Positions 1-6,833 of a stretch of 7,774 nucleotides of DNA are shown piece by piece; position 1 is the first letter of the stretch, and every line of letters starts with the position of its first letter. Made by a program: the position numbers and the translations under genes. Under the pieces are notes generated by a model. That model was not told the origin of the DNA and made no database searches. It saw only the letters and a list, made by a program, of their open reading frames with translations. Where the stretch lies: NCBI GenBank assembly GCA_051744345.1, contig JBNJCW010000076.1:1-7774 (forward strand), written 5' to 3'. The DNA is from Halolacustris sp051744345 (lineage in GTDB: Bacteria > Actinomycetota > Humimicrobiia > Humimicrobiales > Humimicrobiaceae).

Positions 1-127
1 ATAAATTTAAATAAAATAATACAAATAAAATTCAAAAAAAGTTATTTAGAAATATAATCTGTATATATATAATTTGGTAGTGTAAATAAACAAGGAATCT
101 TAAAAATTAAGCCGAATATAACATGCC

Positions 128-158
128 TTAAAAATTCTTAGATTAAAAATTCTTAGAT
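128..158. repeat. Tandem direct repeat, 15-bp period, two copies
   Basis: The 16-mer TTAAAAATTCTTAGAT occurs at 128-143 and again at 143-158, sharing one base, so this is a perfect two-unit tandem repeat with a 15-bp period. A shorter related string, TTAAAAATT, sits at 100-108. The repeat ends about 25 bp upstream of the -10 element of the permease promoter, where the -35 region should be. It could be a tandem activator or repressor site, or simple AT-rich slippage. The repeat is seen directly; the regulatory role is inference. Confidence 0.6.
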
Positions 159-179
159 GTAGATTTAAGTAACCGGGTT

Positions 180-188
180 TGCTATAAT
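180..188 (+). promoter_or_regulatory. Extended -10 promoter for the permease gene
   Basis: TGCTATAAT is a perfect extended -10 element (TG, one base, TATAAT), with TATAAT at 183-188. No good -35 hexamer lies 16-18 bp upstream; the best is TAGATT at 160-165. This fits extended -10 promoters, which depend less on -35. The expected transcription start is near 195, leaving a leader of about 20 nt. The leader carries only a weak ribosome-binding site (GAAG, one base before the ATG), so translation may be near-leaderless or inefficient. Confidence 0.6.
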
Positions 189-215
189 AGCAACCGCTCA
201 ATATTTTTTTGAAGC

Positions 216-2057
216 ATGAAATTAAAAAAAGAATTAAATCTTATAGACGTATTCTGTATTGCTACCGGGGCTATGATTAGCTCCGGCCTTTTTGTCTTAC
301 CCGGCCTGGCCCATTTCAGGGCAGGGCCCGCGGTGGTCCTATCCTATTTACTGGCAGGAGTACTGGCATTGATAGGGGTTCTTAGCATTGCCGAGCTTTC
401 TACTGCCATGCCCAAGGCAGGAGGAGACTATTTCTTCATAACCAGGGGGCTGGGGCCGGCTATAGGCACGGTGGCAGGCATGCTTAGCTGGTTTTCCCTC
501 TCCCTTAAAAGTGCTTTTGCCCTGGTAGGCATGGCTGCCTTTGTGAGGCTTATAATTGAATTTAACATGCAGATAGTAGCTGTTTTTTTATGCCTGGTTT
601 TTGTTTTCCTTAATTATCTGGGGGTAAGGCAGGCAAGCAGGATACAGGTAGTAATGGTGCTGGGACTTTTGGCTATCCTTCTGGTATACACAATCTGGAG
701 CATCCCCCAAATAAGCATACAGCGGTTTGGGGTTTTTAGCCCCAAGGGGGTTGCTTCTATTTTTTCTACCACCGGTTTTGTATTTGTATCCTACGGGGGG
801 CTTCTTAAAATTTCCAGCGTAGCCGAAGAGGTAAGAAATCCCGGTAAAACCATTCCCCGGGGACTTATACTTTCTCTGATTGTTACTATTATTTTTTATG
901 GGGCAGTGGTATTTACCACCATAGGGCTGCTGCAGCCCCAGGATTTGGACAACTCGCTAACTCCCATATCTGACGGTGCCATCATCTCCATGGGGTTTGG
1001 GGGAATGATAGCTTTAAGTATTGCCGCTATACTAGCTTTTATATCCACCGCTAATGCAGGGATTATGTCTGCCTCAAGATACCCCTTTGCCCTGAGCAGG
1101 GACCGGCTGTATCCGGACTTTTTTAAAAAAGTGCACTGGAAGTATAAAACTCCCTATATATCCATCATTTTTACCGGCCTCTTTATAATAATATTCCTGT
1201 TTCTTGAGTTGGACCTGCTGGTAAAAGTTGCCTCTACGGTATTGATTTTAACCTATATGCTCTCCATATTATCAGCCATAGTCTTAAGGTCCAGCAGGAT
1301 CCAGAATTACCAGCCTGGCTTTAAGGCTCCCTTTTTCCCCTGGCTGCAGATAATAGGGCTGGGAGGCTTTATCTTTATAATAATAGAGATGGGAAAGCAG
1401 ACCATGATACTCAGTGCTGCCCTTATTATGGTGGGAGCCCTTATCTACCTTTTCTACGGAAGAAGAAGGGTAAGGGGAAAGGAGCACGCCCTTCTCTATA
1501 TGCTGGACGGGATAACTCCTAAGGGGGTATCCTTTACCAGGGGCGGGCTGGAGGTTGAGCTTAAAAATATAATCTGTGAAAGGGATAATATCATAAAAGA
1601 TGACTTTCACCAGATAATTGAAGAGAGCACCGTGCTTGATTTAGATCAGCCTGTAGAAATTCACCAGCTGTTTAGAAAGGTATCAGGGATATTGTCACAG
1701 AAACTGGACATAAAGCCCGAGTACTTTTATACAAAGTTTGAAAGAAGGGAAAAAGAAAGCGGTACCCTAATATCTGAAAAGATAGCTGTTCCCAATATCA
1801 TAATTGATGAAAAATGGTTTTTTGATATTTTGATGGTAAGGTGCAGGGAAGGGATAATATTTAAACAGGGAAAACCAAGGATAATTGCTGCCTTTTTCCT
1901 GGTTTCCTCCAGGGACCAGAGGAACCTCATGCTCAGGGCGCATACTTACATCTCCCAGATAATTGCAGAACCGGACTTTGAGAAAAGGTGGATGGAAGCC
2001 AAAGACAAACCTTCACTGAAAGATATTATCCTGCTGGGAAGGAGAAAGAGGGATTAG
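216..2057 (+). CDS. APC-family amino acid permease with C-terminal PTS EIIA-like domain
   Basis: This is a 613-residue inner-membrane transporter, probably for amino acids or related amines. Residues about 8-415 form an APC-superfamily core of roughly 12 hydrophobic segments. It opens with the TM1 substrate motif (IATGAMISSGLFVLPG, 15-30) and has the conserved EEVRNPGKTIPRG loop (204-216), a hallmark of the amino acid permease family. After a basic patch (GRRRVRGK, 415-422) comes a cytoplasmic domain. Residues about 450-600 resemble the type-2/nitrogen PTS EIIA fold, including ESGTLISEKIAVPN at 514-527. In active EIIA proteins the matching motif ends in the phosphorylated His (IPH or VPH). 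Here that position is Asn527, so the domain is probably a non-phosphorylatable regulatory module. Permeases with such tails are known as a domain architecture; the substrate cannot be read from sequence. The ATG at 216 is chosen because TM1 starts at about residue 8. The gene converges on mgtE with one base between stops. Confidence 0.85.
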   Translation: MKLKKELNLIDVFCIATGAMISSGLFVLPGLAHFRAGPAVVLSYLLAGVLALIGVLSIAELSTAMPKAGGDYFFITRGLGPAIGTVAGMLSWFSLSLKSAFALVGMAAFVRLIIEFNMQIVAVFLCLVFVFLNYLGVRQASRIQVVMVLGLLAILLVYTIWSIPQISIQRFGVFSPKGVASIFSTTGFVFVSYGGLLKISSVAEEVRNPGKTIPRGLILSLIVTIIFYGAVVFTTIGLLQPQDLDNSLTPISDGAIISMGFGGMIALSIAAILAFISTANAGIMSASRYPFALSRDRLYPDFFKKVHWKYKTPYISIIFTGLFIIIFLFLELDLLVKVASTVLILTYMLSILSAIVLRSSRIQNYQPGFKAPFFPWLQIIGLGGFIFIIIEMGKQTMILSAALIMVGALIYLFYGRRRVRGKEHALLYMLDGITPKGVSFTRGGLEVELKNIICERDNIIKDDFHQIIEESTVLDLDQPVEIHQLFRKVSGILSQKLDIKPEYFYTKFERREKESGTLISEKIAVPNIIIDEKWFFDILMVRCREGIIFKQGKPRIIAAFFLVSSRDQRNLMLRAHTYISQIIAEPDFEKRWMEAKDKPSLKDIILLGRRKRD

Positions 2058-2058
2058 C

Positions 2059-3417
2059 TTACAGGTTGTAAACAAGGTTGGCTATGGAAAAATAGATTAA
2101 AAGTCCGGCAGCATCAATCAGGGTGGTAAGCAGCGGGCTGCTTATAACTGCGGGGTCCAGCCTCATTTTGGTTAAGATTATTGGCAGCAGAGCTCCCACC
2201 AGGTTGGCCAGCAGAACCACCGAAATGGTAGACAGTCCCAGGGTCAGCCCCAGGGAGAAGCCGTCTTTAAACAGAAGGCTCCTTAGGAAAAGCAAAACAC
2301 CCAGGCTCACACCCAGCAGCAGTCCAGTTATAATCTCCTTTTTTGCTACCCTGAACCATTTTCTCAAGGTAAGGTCTCCAGTAGAAATGGCCCTGATGAT
2401 AAGGGTTGCGGACTGGGTGGCTGTATTTCCGCCGCTGCCAATGAGGATGGGTATAAAAAAAGTAAGCGCTATAACTGAGTTAAGAGTAGCTTCAAATCTG
2501 GAGATGATGGTGGAAGATATGAAGCCTGCTAACAGCAATATTGACAGCCAGGTTATCCTTTTGACATATAGTGTCCAGGGGGAAGCGGTGGTGTACTGGA
2601 TGCCTACGGGGGCAATAGCTGCTCCCTTGTGGAAGTCTTCGGTGGTTTCTTCTTCCAAGACATCAAGGATGTCATCAATGGTTACAATACCCAGCAGAAT
2701 ATTGTCGGAATCTATTACCGGAAGTGCCACCAGGTCGAATTCACTCATCTTTTTTACTGCCTGTTCCTGGTCCTCATAAACTGTTATGGCCACAAAAGTA
2801 TAATCCATTATGGACTCGACAGTATGTTCGGGGTCTGCAAGTATGAATTTTCTTATGGCCAGGCTGTCCAGCAGCTGCCAGTTATCACCGGTTACATACA
2901 CAATATCAATAGTTTCAGCATCTTTTCCTCTCTCTCTGATATGTTCGAGAGCCCTGCCCACCTTCCAGTATGACCTTACTGCCACATAATCCGGGGTCAT
3001 TAGCCTTCCTACGCTGTCCTCGGGATACCCCAGCAGGGCCAAGGCTTCCCTCCTTTCTTCAAGGGGGAGGATGTTCAGCAGTTTCTGGGTAAGCTTGCCG
3101 GGGAGGTCTCCGAATACTTCGGTCCTGTCATCAGGGGAAAGTTCAGTTATCACCTGCTTGATCTGATTATTGTTCATGGTTTTCAGTATGGACTCCTGCC
3201 TGTCTGGTCCCAGTTTGGAGAAAACCTCTGCTGCGTTATTCCTGGCAAGCAGCCTGAGTATAAGGAGCTGGGTCTGCAGGTCAAAACCCTCCATAATTTC
3301 TATTATTTTAGAGGGAGGAAGCTCTGATAGAAGGTTCTTAACGTGTTTCCACTCCTTATTTTCCACCAGACTCCTAACCTCTTCAAAGTCCAGTTCTACT
3401 TCTTTTGCTTCAGGCAT
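2059..3417 (-). CDS. mgtE: Magnesium transporter/channel MgtE
   Basis: The 452-residue length is normal for MgtE, the homodimeric inner-membrane Mg2+ channel gated by cytoplasmic Mg2+. The domains appear in the expected order: an acidic helical N domain (about 10-130), two CBS domains (about 137-200 and 201-258, the second with LVALPVIDSDNILLGIVTIDDIL), a connecting plug helix, and five membrane segments (about 288-450). Signature residues are present: PILIGSGGNTATQS (323-336), with the GGN of the pore region, and LDPA...TTLIDAAGLLIYF near the C-terminus. Asp435 lies where the pore-lining Mg2+-selectivity Asp of the family (Asp432 in the Thermus protein) is expected. The ATG at 3417 has a good Shine-Dalgarno, AGGTG at 3423-3427, 5 nt upstream. 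No truncation is visible. It is transcribed alone from a promoter in the 3418-3650 gap. Confidence 0.96.
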   Translation of the reverse strand: MPEAKEVELDFEEVRSLVENKEWKHVKNLLSELPPSKIIEIMEGFDLQTQLLILRLLARNNAAEVFSKLGPDRQESILKTMNNNQIKQVITELSPDDRTEVFGDLPGKLTQKLLNILPLEERREALALLGYPEDSVGRLMTPDYVAVRSYWKVGRALEHIRERGKDAETIDIVYVTGDNWQLLDSLAIRKFILADPEHTVESIMDYTFVAITVYEDQEQAVKKMSEFDLVALPVIDSDNILLGIVTIDDILDVLEEETTEDFHKGAAIAPVGIQYTTASPWTLYVKRITWLSILLLAGFISSTIISRFEATLNSVIALTFFIPILIGSGGNTATQSATLIIRAISTGDLTLRKWFRVAKKEIITGLLLGVSLGVLLFLRSLLFKDGFSLGLTLGLSTISVVLLANLVGALLPIILTKMRLDPAVISSPLLTTLIDAAGLLIYFSIANLVYNL

Positions 3418-3434
3418 ACTTTCACCTCGCTAAA

Positions 3435-3469
3435 GGTATTGGCAAGGGTTTCCCAAGTACAAAAATACC
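3435..3469 (-). promoter_or_regulatory. Inverted repeat in the mgtE leader
   Basis: GGTATT at 3435-3440 and AATACC at 3464-3469 form a 6-bp inverted repeat. It encloses a GGG-TTT-CCC mini-hairpin at 3446-3454. The repeat lies between the predicted start of transcription (about 3467) and the mgtE Shine-Dalgarno, so it could form a 5' leader hairpin or be a protein-binding dyad. It is far too short for an M-box Mg2+ riboswitch, and I see none of that motif's conserved elements. The function is unknown and the stem could be chance. Confidence 0.25.
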
Positions 3470-3473
3470 CATT

Positions 3474-3503
3474 ATTTTAATTGTTTTACTGCCTTTGTGT
3501 AAA
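3474..3503 (-). promoter_or_regulatory. Predicted sigma-70 promoter for mgtE
   Basis: On the minus strand, TTTACA (3498-3503) and TAAAAT (3474-3479) are separated by 18 bp. Each hexamer has five of six consensus bases. The expected start is near 3467, giving a leader of about 50 nt that ends in the AGGTG ribosome-binding site of mgtE. The region is AT-rich, which raises the chance of fortuitous hexamers. Confidence 0.5.
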
Positions 3504-3574
3504 TACCTTATAAAAAAAAATTCTAAATATAAGTTTAAGGGTTTTTCAAATCCATTTCCAGCTATTAAATACAT

Positions 3575-3642
3575 AAATAAAAAATAACTGAAAACAGAAA
3601 TAGAAAATACAGTTCTTAGCCCAGCACAACTTCAGTTTCAGT
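3575..3642 (-). terminator. Possible weak terminator after the sulfatase-like gene
   Basis: Just beyond the TGA of the sulfatase-like gene, the minus-strand transcript has ACTGAAA (from plus 3636-3642) and the matching TTTCAGT (from plus 3587-3593), followed at once by the U-rich tract from plus 3575-3586 (TATTTTTTATTT). A 7-bp stem with a 42-nt loop is weak, although the loop may fold further. It is placed where the five-gene unit should end, before mgtE. It is the best terminator candidate seen but is not canonical. Confidence 0.3.
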
Positions 3643-3650
3643 AAATGAGG

Positions 3651-5174
3651 TCAGTCATAACTTACGGTATCGGTTATATCAGTAAACCTGTAGGGCTCTG
3701 CCTCGAATGAATTGTAGCTCCTGTCTTCAAGCAGGGGATAGCTGGTACCAAAACAGGTATTAAGGACTACCCTGAAGCTGTTAACCGGGGTAATGGATTC
3801 ATACAGGAGATCATGTTTTTGCTGGGGCATATGGTAGGCATTCAGTATTCTGAAGCCTTCCCTAAACATATCACCGGTGGGCGGCTGGCCGCCAATAAAT
3901 GTATTGCGGGGCCCGTGGTCTGCCTGCAGCAGGATAACGGGTGGAGTTTCTGATTCAGACATTACTTTTTCTACAAAATCCATAATTTCTTTATTCAAGT
4001 AAATAAGCTGGTTGAGGTAATAATCTTTTTGTTCGGGTCCCCATATGTCCATGTCAAAGTTTGCTTGGGGTACCGGTCCGCCGTCCCGGTTGAAGATATA
4101 GGGGGGATGGGGGCAAACTATGTGGGCAAATACATAATGGCTGCCTTCCATATGGGGAACCCTGGCAAGCCGGTCAAAGGAGTTTATTACCCGCATCCTG
4201 GAAATGTCCTTAAGGATTTTTTGCTCAAATACTCTCAGTGCGGTAGTCCTGAAAAGCATGGTTTGAAATTCGCTCCAGGTATACTGGGATACTGCTATAT
4301 TTAAATCTGCATGCTGGTTGTGGTTGGTCGGGCCCCACCCGGAACTAAAATGAATATACCTGTAGCCCCTTGATTTTAAGAAATCCATTACCCTGCTTTC
4401 TTCTATCATCTTATAGGGAAGAGACCGGTCATTTGATTTTTCCCCTAGCCTTTCGCCCAAATAATTCACGTATTCCATGTTCAGGGATGATGCCAGTGAC
4501 AGAAAGGAGCTGGTATAATTGCTCGCGCTTTCAGAGGCAATATAGAAACCTTTCTGTTCTAAAAAATGGATAAATTTGCTGTTATCATAGTTGTATACCT
4601 CTTCCAGGGTGCTTGAGCTGGCGTAGCCGTCGAGTATTATATAGTATATATCCATCTGGGGATAGGCCTGCCGGCTTTCTGTTATCTGATGGGAATCAGA
4701 ATCAACTGCCCAGGCAGCATCTTCAGCCCTGAGCTTGAACATGGCTATATTGACCACAGAAACCATTAACAGGCATATGGCTATAATATTTAAAAACCTG
4801 GTAAGGCTGCTTAGGTCAATACGTGCTTTTATGGTATAAATTAACCCAATAATAAATAATACTGCCCATAACAGCACCAGGTATCTGTGCCTTCCTGCCA
4901 CCAGGGAGAATACCTGCCTGCCTTCTGCCAAATTATAGATATGGCCGTATGAAAAAAACAGAATAAGGAATAGAGAGGTAACAATCGCGGATTTATTTAA
5001 ATCCTTTTTAAATATAAGCCAGAGCAGGGCAAGGGCAGCTGCAGAAAATATGATTACCATACCTGAAGGCAGGAGTATTTCGGAAAAATTAAGCTGCCCC
5101 ATATTCTGTGAGTAAAGGAAAAGTACCGGAAACAAACCGAATAAAAAAGGATGGGCAGGTATAGTTTTCTTCAT
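3651..5174 (-). CDS. Membrane-anchored sulfatase/LtaS-like alkaline-phosphatase-superfamily enzyme
   Basis: This is a 507-residue polytopic protein with about five N-terminal membrane segments (near 9-21, 36-56, 64-80, 97-115 and 127-146), followed by a large extracytoplasmic domain (about 172-485). That is the layout of lipoteichoic-acid synthase and phosphoglycerol or phosphoethanolamine transferases. Superfamily metal motifs are visible: YYIILDGYAS (177-186) with Asp182, and LLQADHGPR (415-423) with the metal-binding Asp419-His420 pair. His356 in HIVCPHPPY is another candidate ligand. The nucleophile region is SNYTSSFLSLASSLNMEY (218-235); by spacing to the SLASSLN block I favour Ser223, with Thr221 or Ser222 as alternatives. 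The enzyme probably transfers or removes a phospho- or sulfo-substituent on a surface polymer; the substrate is unknown. Its ATG overlaps the methyltransferase stop as ATGA, with an AAGG Shine-Dalgarno at 5181-5184, so the two are translationally coupled. Confidence 0.8.
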   Translation of the reverse strand: MKKTIPAHPFLFGLFPVLFLYSQNMGQLNFSEILLPSGMVIIFSAAALALLWLIFKKDLNKSAIVTSLFLILFFSYGHIYNLAEGRQVFSLVAGRHRYLVLLWAVLFIIGLIYTIKARIDLSSLTRFLNIIAICLLMVSVVNIAMFKLRAEDAAWAVDSDSHQITESRQAYPQMDIYYIILDGYASSSTLEEVYNYDNSKFIHFLEQKGFYIASESASNYTSSFLSLASSLNMEYVNYLGERLGEKSNDRSLPYKMIEESRVMDFLKSRGYRYIHFSSGWGPTNHNQHADLNIAVSQYTWSEFQTMLFRTTALRVFEQKILKDISRMRVINSFDRLARVPHMEGSHYVFAHIVCPHPPYIFNRDGGPVPQANFDMDIWGPEQKDYYLNQLIYLNKEIMDFVEKVMSESETPPVILLQADHGPRNTFIGGQPPTGDMFREGFRILNAYHMPQQKHDLLYESITPVNSFRVVLNTCFGTSYPLLEDRSYNSFEAEPYRFTDITDTVSYD

Positions 5175-6565
5175 AGCCTGCCTTCTTTTTTTTCCATCAA
5201 ATACATTATCCTTTCCGACCCCTTTATGTTTTCAATCCCTTTTATGGCAAAGCACCTGGAAAATTCCTCTTCAAAATGATGCCTGTCATAATTGGGGAAG
5301 ATATCTTCCCTGGTAGAAAGCAGCCTTTGTACCTGTGAATCTGATTTGGGGACAAATTCAATTATAAGGTGGGAACAGCATCGGGTAAAAAAGTCAGCAA
5401 TTTTTGCAAAAGGAAGATTATTGGAGATGGCCAGATGGTGCACAAGGGCAAGGGCAAATACAGTATCTGCCGGTCCTCTCTCCAGTATTGCCATCCTTTC
5501 TTTGTTCTCCCACCCCATACCCGGTGAGGGATTGGTAAGGTCAAGGATCAGGGGAAGAATATTTCTTTCCCCGGTGTTGAGGCTCCTTAAATAATTTTTT
5601 TCCACCGCGCCGTAATCGATATCAAAAGATATGGTGTATATGCCCTTATCACTGGCGATACGGCTAAACAGCCCGTCATTTGCTCCGATGTCCCAAAGGG
5701 TTTTGGTATCAGTGCGGCTGAGCATCTGTTCAACAATTTTCTTTTTGTGCTCAAATCCTTCGGCTGTATAGTTGGTATCCTGGTAGTACCGGGCCCATTC
5801 TGTCCCGGCAGGTTTCCATTTCATTTTCCTTACCAGGGATTCAAGGCTGTCCGTTAAGCCCATAAAAGCCATACGGCTTATTTTCCGCTTGCCCATATCC
5901 ACCCTCTTGTCTGCAAAGTGTTTCTGGCTTTTGGCATGCAGGTGGATATGTGAAAACAGGGATAGGTTCAACCTGGTCTTTAAAGGCAGAAGGGAGCTGG
6001 CCAGGTCCAGGGGGATACCGTCCAAATATATCCTGAAAAGCTGGTTAAGCCTGATATCTCTGTAGCTCATAAGGGCAAGGGGAGCTATAAAATGCTGGCA
6101 TGCCTGCCTGTATGGTGTCCATATCTGGCCTTCGGTATATTTTTCAAATGACAGGGTATCAATCAGCAGGGGCTTTCCCTGCCTGAACTGTATATTGTAA
6201 GCGCTGCAGTCCTTAAGGGTCATCCCGAATTCCATGGCTTTCTTCTGTACCCTGAAAGTAGCAAGGGCTGCATCCTTGAGCTGGCTGAAACACCACTCAT
6301 GGGGATATGAAATAAAATCTACTGGCCGGGGCTCTATTATCTTATAGGCATCCGGCCTGGGTCCCTCCATCTCTATTTCCCGGTGGTCTATTAGAAGATG
6401 CTCCTGGGTTAGTTCCTCATAAAGGCCGGACTGCATCAGAAGGTCATAGTTCTGGCGGTAGGTATTGTTTACCTGCCGGTAAATCCTGTTTTGCTGGTAA
6501 AATAAAAAACCGCTGGGATCCCTGAAGGAGCCTGCCACATCCTTAATGTTTTTTGGCCCTGTCAC
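5171..6565 (-). CDS. SAM-dependent methyltransferase with kinase-like N-terminal region
   Basis: This is a 464-residue protein without an obvious signal peptide or membrane span, so presumably cytoplasmic. The C-terminal half (about 275-460) is a class I Rossmann methyltransferase: motif I is WDIGANDGLFS (291-301), motif II the acidic FDID (314-317), followed by LDL (341-343) and ALALVHHLA (371-379). The N-terminal half is less usual. MTLKDCSAYNIQF (115-127) followed by GKPLLIDTLSF (130-140) looks like a kinase/aminoglycoside-phosphotransferase catalytic loop (Asp119, Asn124) and a metal-binding Asp136. Whether it is active is unknown. The whole protein resembles those often annotated as NoeA-like or nodulation-type methyltransferases, which I recall near surface-polysaccharide genes. 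The GTG start at 6565 is supported by an AAGGA Shine-Dalgarno about 8 nt upstream. It overlaps the preceding gene by 23 nt and the following one by 4 nt. Confidence 0.78.
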   Translation of the reverse strand: MTGPKNIKDVAGSFRDPSGFLFYQQNRIYRQVNNTYRQNYDLLMQSGLYEELTQEHLLIDHREIEMEGPRPDAYKIIEPRPVDFISYPHEWCFSQLKDAALATFRVQKKAMEFGMTLKDCSAYNIQFRQGKPLLIDTLSFEKYTEGQIWTPYRQACQHFIAPLALMSYRDIRLNQLFRIYLDGIPLDLASSLLPLKTRLNLSLFSHIHLHAKSQKHFADKRVDMGKRKISRMAFMGLTDSLESLVRKMKWKPAGTEWARYYQDTNYTAEGFEHKKKIVEQMLSRTDTKTLWDIGANDGLFSRIASDKGIYTISFDIDYGAVEKNYLRSLNTGERNILPLILDLTNPSPGMGWENKERMAILERGPADTVFALALVHHLAISNNLPFAKIADFFTRCCSHLIIEFVPKSDSQVQRLLSTREDIFPNYDRHHFEEEFSRCFAIKGIENIKGSERIMYLMEKKEGRL

Positions 6566-6827
6566 CTTTCTTTTTCCTTGCAGATGTGTTTGTAAAGAAA
6601 CCGTGTATTCTTCGCCAGAAAATCTTTATTCCGAATGCCCCCCCAATCGCTATGCCAATTATTATCTGTATGATATAGCTTCCGCTGCCTGCATCCAGGT
6701 AGGCATAAACACTGTTAGGGAAAAGAAAGTAAAAAAATATTAACAAAGCGGAAATTATAAGAGTAGACTTGATGTATTTCATAAGCACTTTTTTATTAAT
6801 TTTAAAATTTATTCTGTCAGCCGGCAA
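6543..6827 (-). CDS. Small membrane protein with YLDAGSGS motif
   Basis: This is 94 residues from the TTG at 6827, or 79 residues from the ATG at 6782. The shorter form starts exactly at a good signal peptide (MKYIKS, a hydrophobic stretch, then NSVYA before YLDAGSG), so the ATG may be the true start despite its weak ribosome-binding site. The TTG start has TAAGG about 4 nt upstream and sits 6 nt from the preceding stop. After the likely cleavage site come YLDAGSGSYIIQ, one membrane segment (IIIGIAIGGAFGIKIF) and a very basic tail (FWRRIHGFF, then SARKKKGDRAKKH). Small proteins with a YLDPGTGS-like motif followed by a single span and WRRI recur, to my recollection, in several bacterial phyla beside sulfatase-like and methyltransferase genes, as here. 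The biochemical role is unknown; an accessory role for the membrane enzyme encoded two genes downstream is inference. Confidence 0.75.
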   Translation of the reverse strand: MPADRINFKINKKVLMKYIKSTLIISALLIFFYFLFPNSVYAYLDAGSGSYIIQIIIGIAIGGAFGIKIFWRRIHGFFTNTSARKKKGDRAKKH

Positions 6828-6833
6828 CTAGCC

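Noticed and set aside
2123..2973. Plus-strand open frames of 218 and 114 codons opposite mgtE
   Set aside because: They lie antisense inside a clearly real mgtE with intact signature motifs. Their translations show no domain or membrane pattern.
3405..3587. 60-codon plus-strand frame across the mgtE start and the intergenic gap
   Set aside because: It overlaps the mgtE promoter and leader, is lysine/isoleucine-rich as expected from translated AT-rich spacer, and lacks a convincing ribosome-binding site.
3418..3650. M-box or other Mg2+ riboswitch upstream of mgtE
   Set aside because: The predicted leader is about 50 nt and none of the conserved M-box elements could be found by eye.
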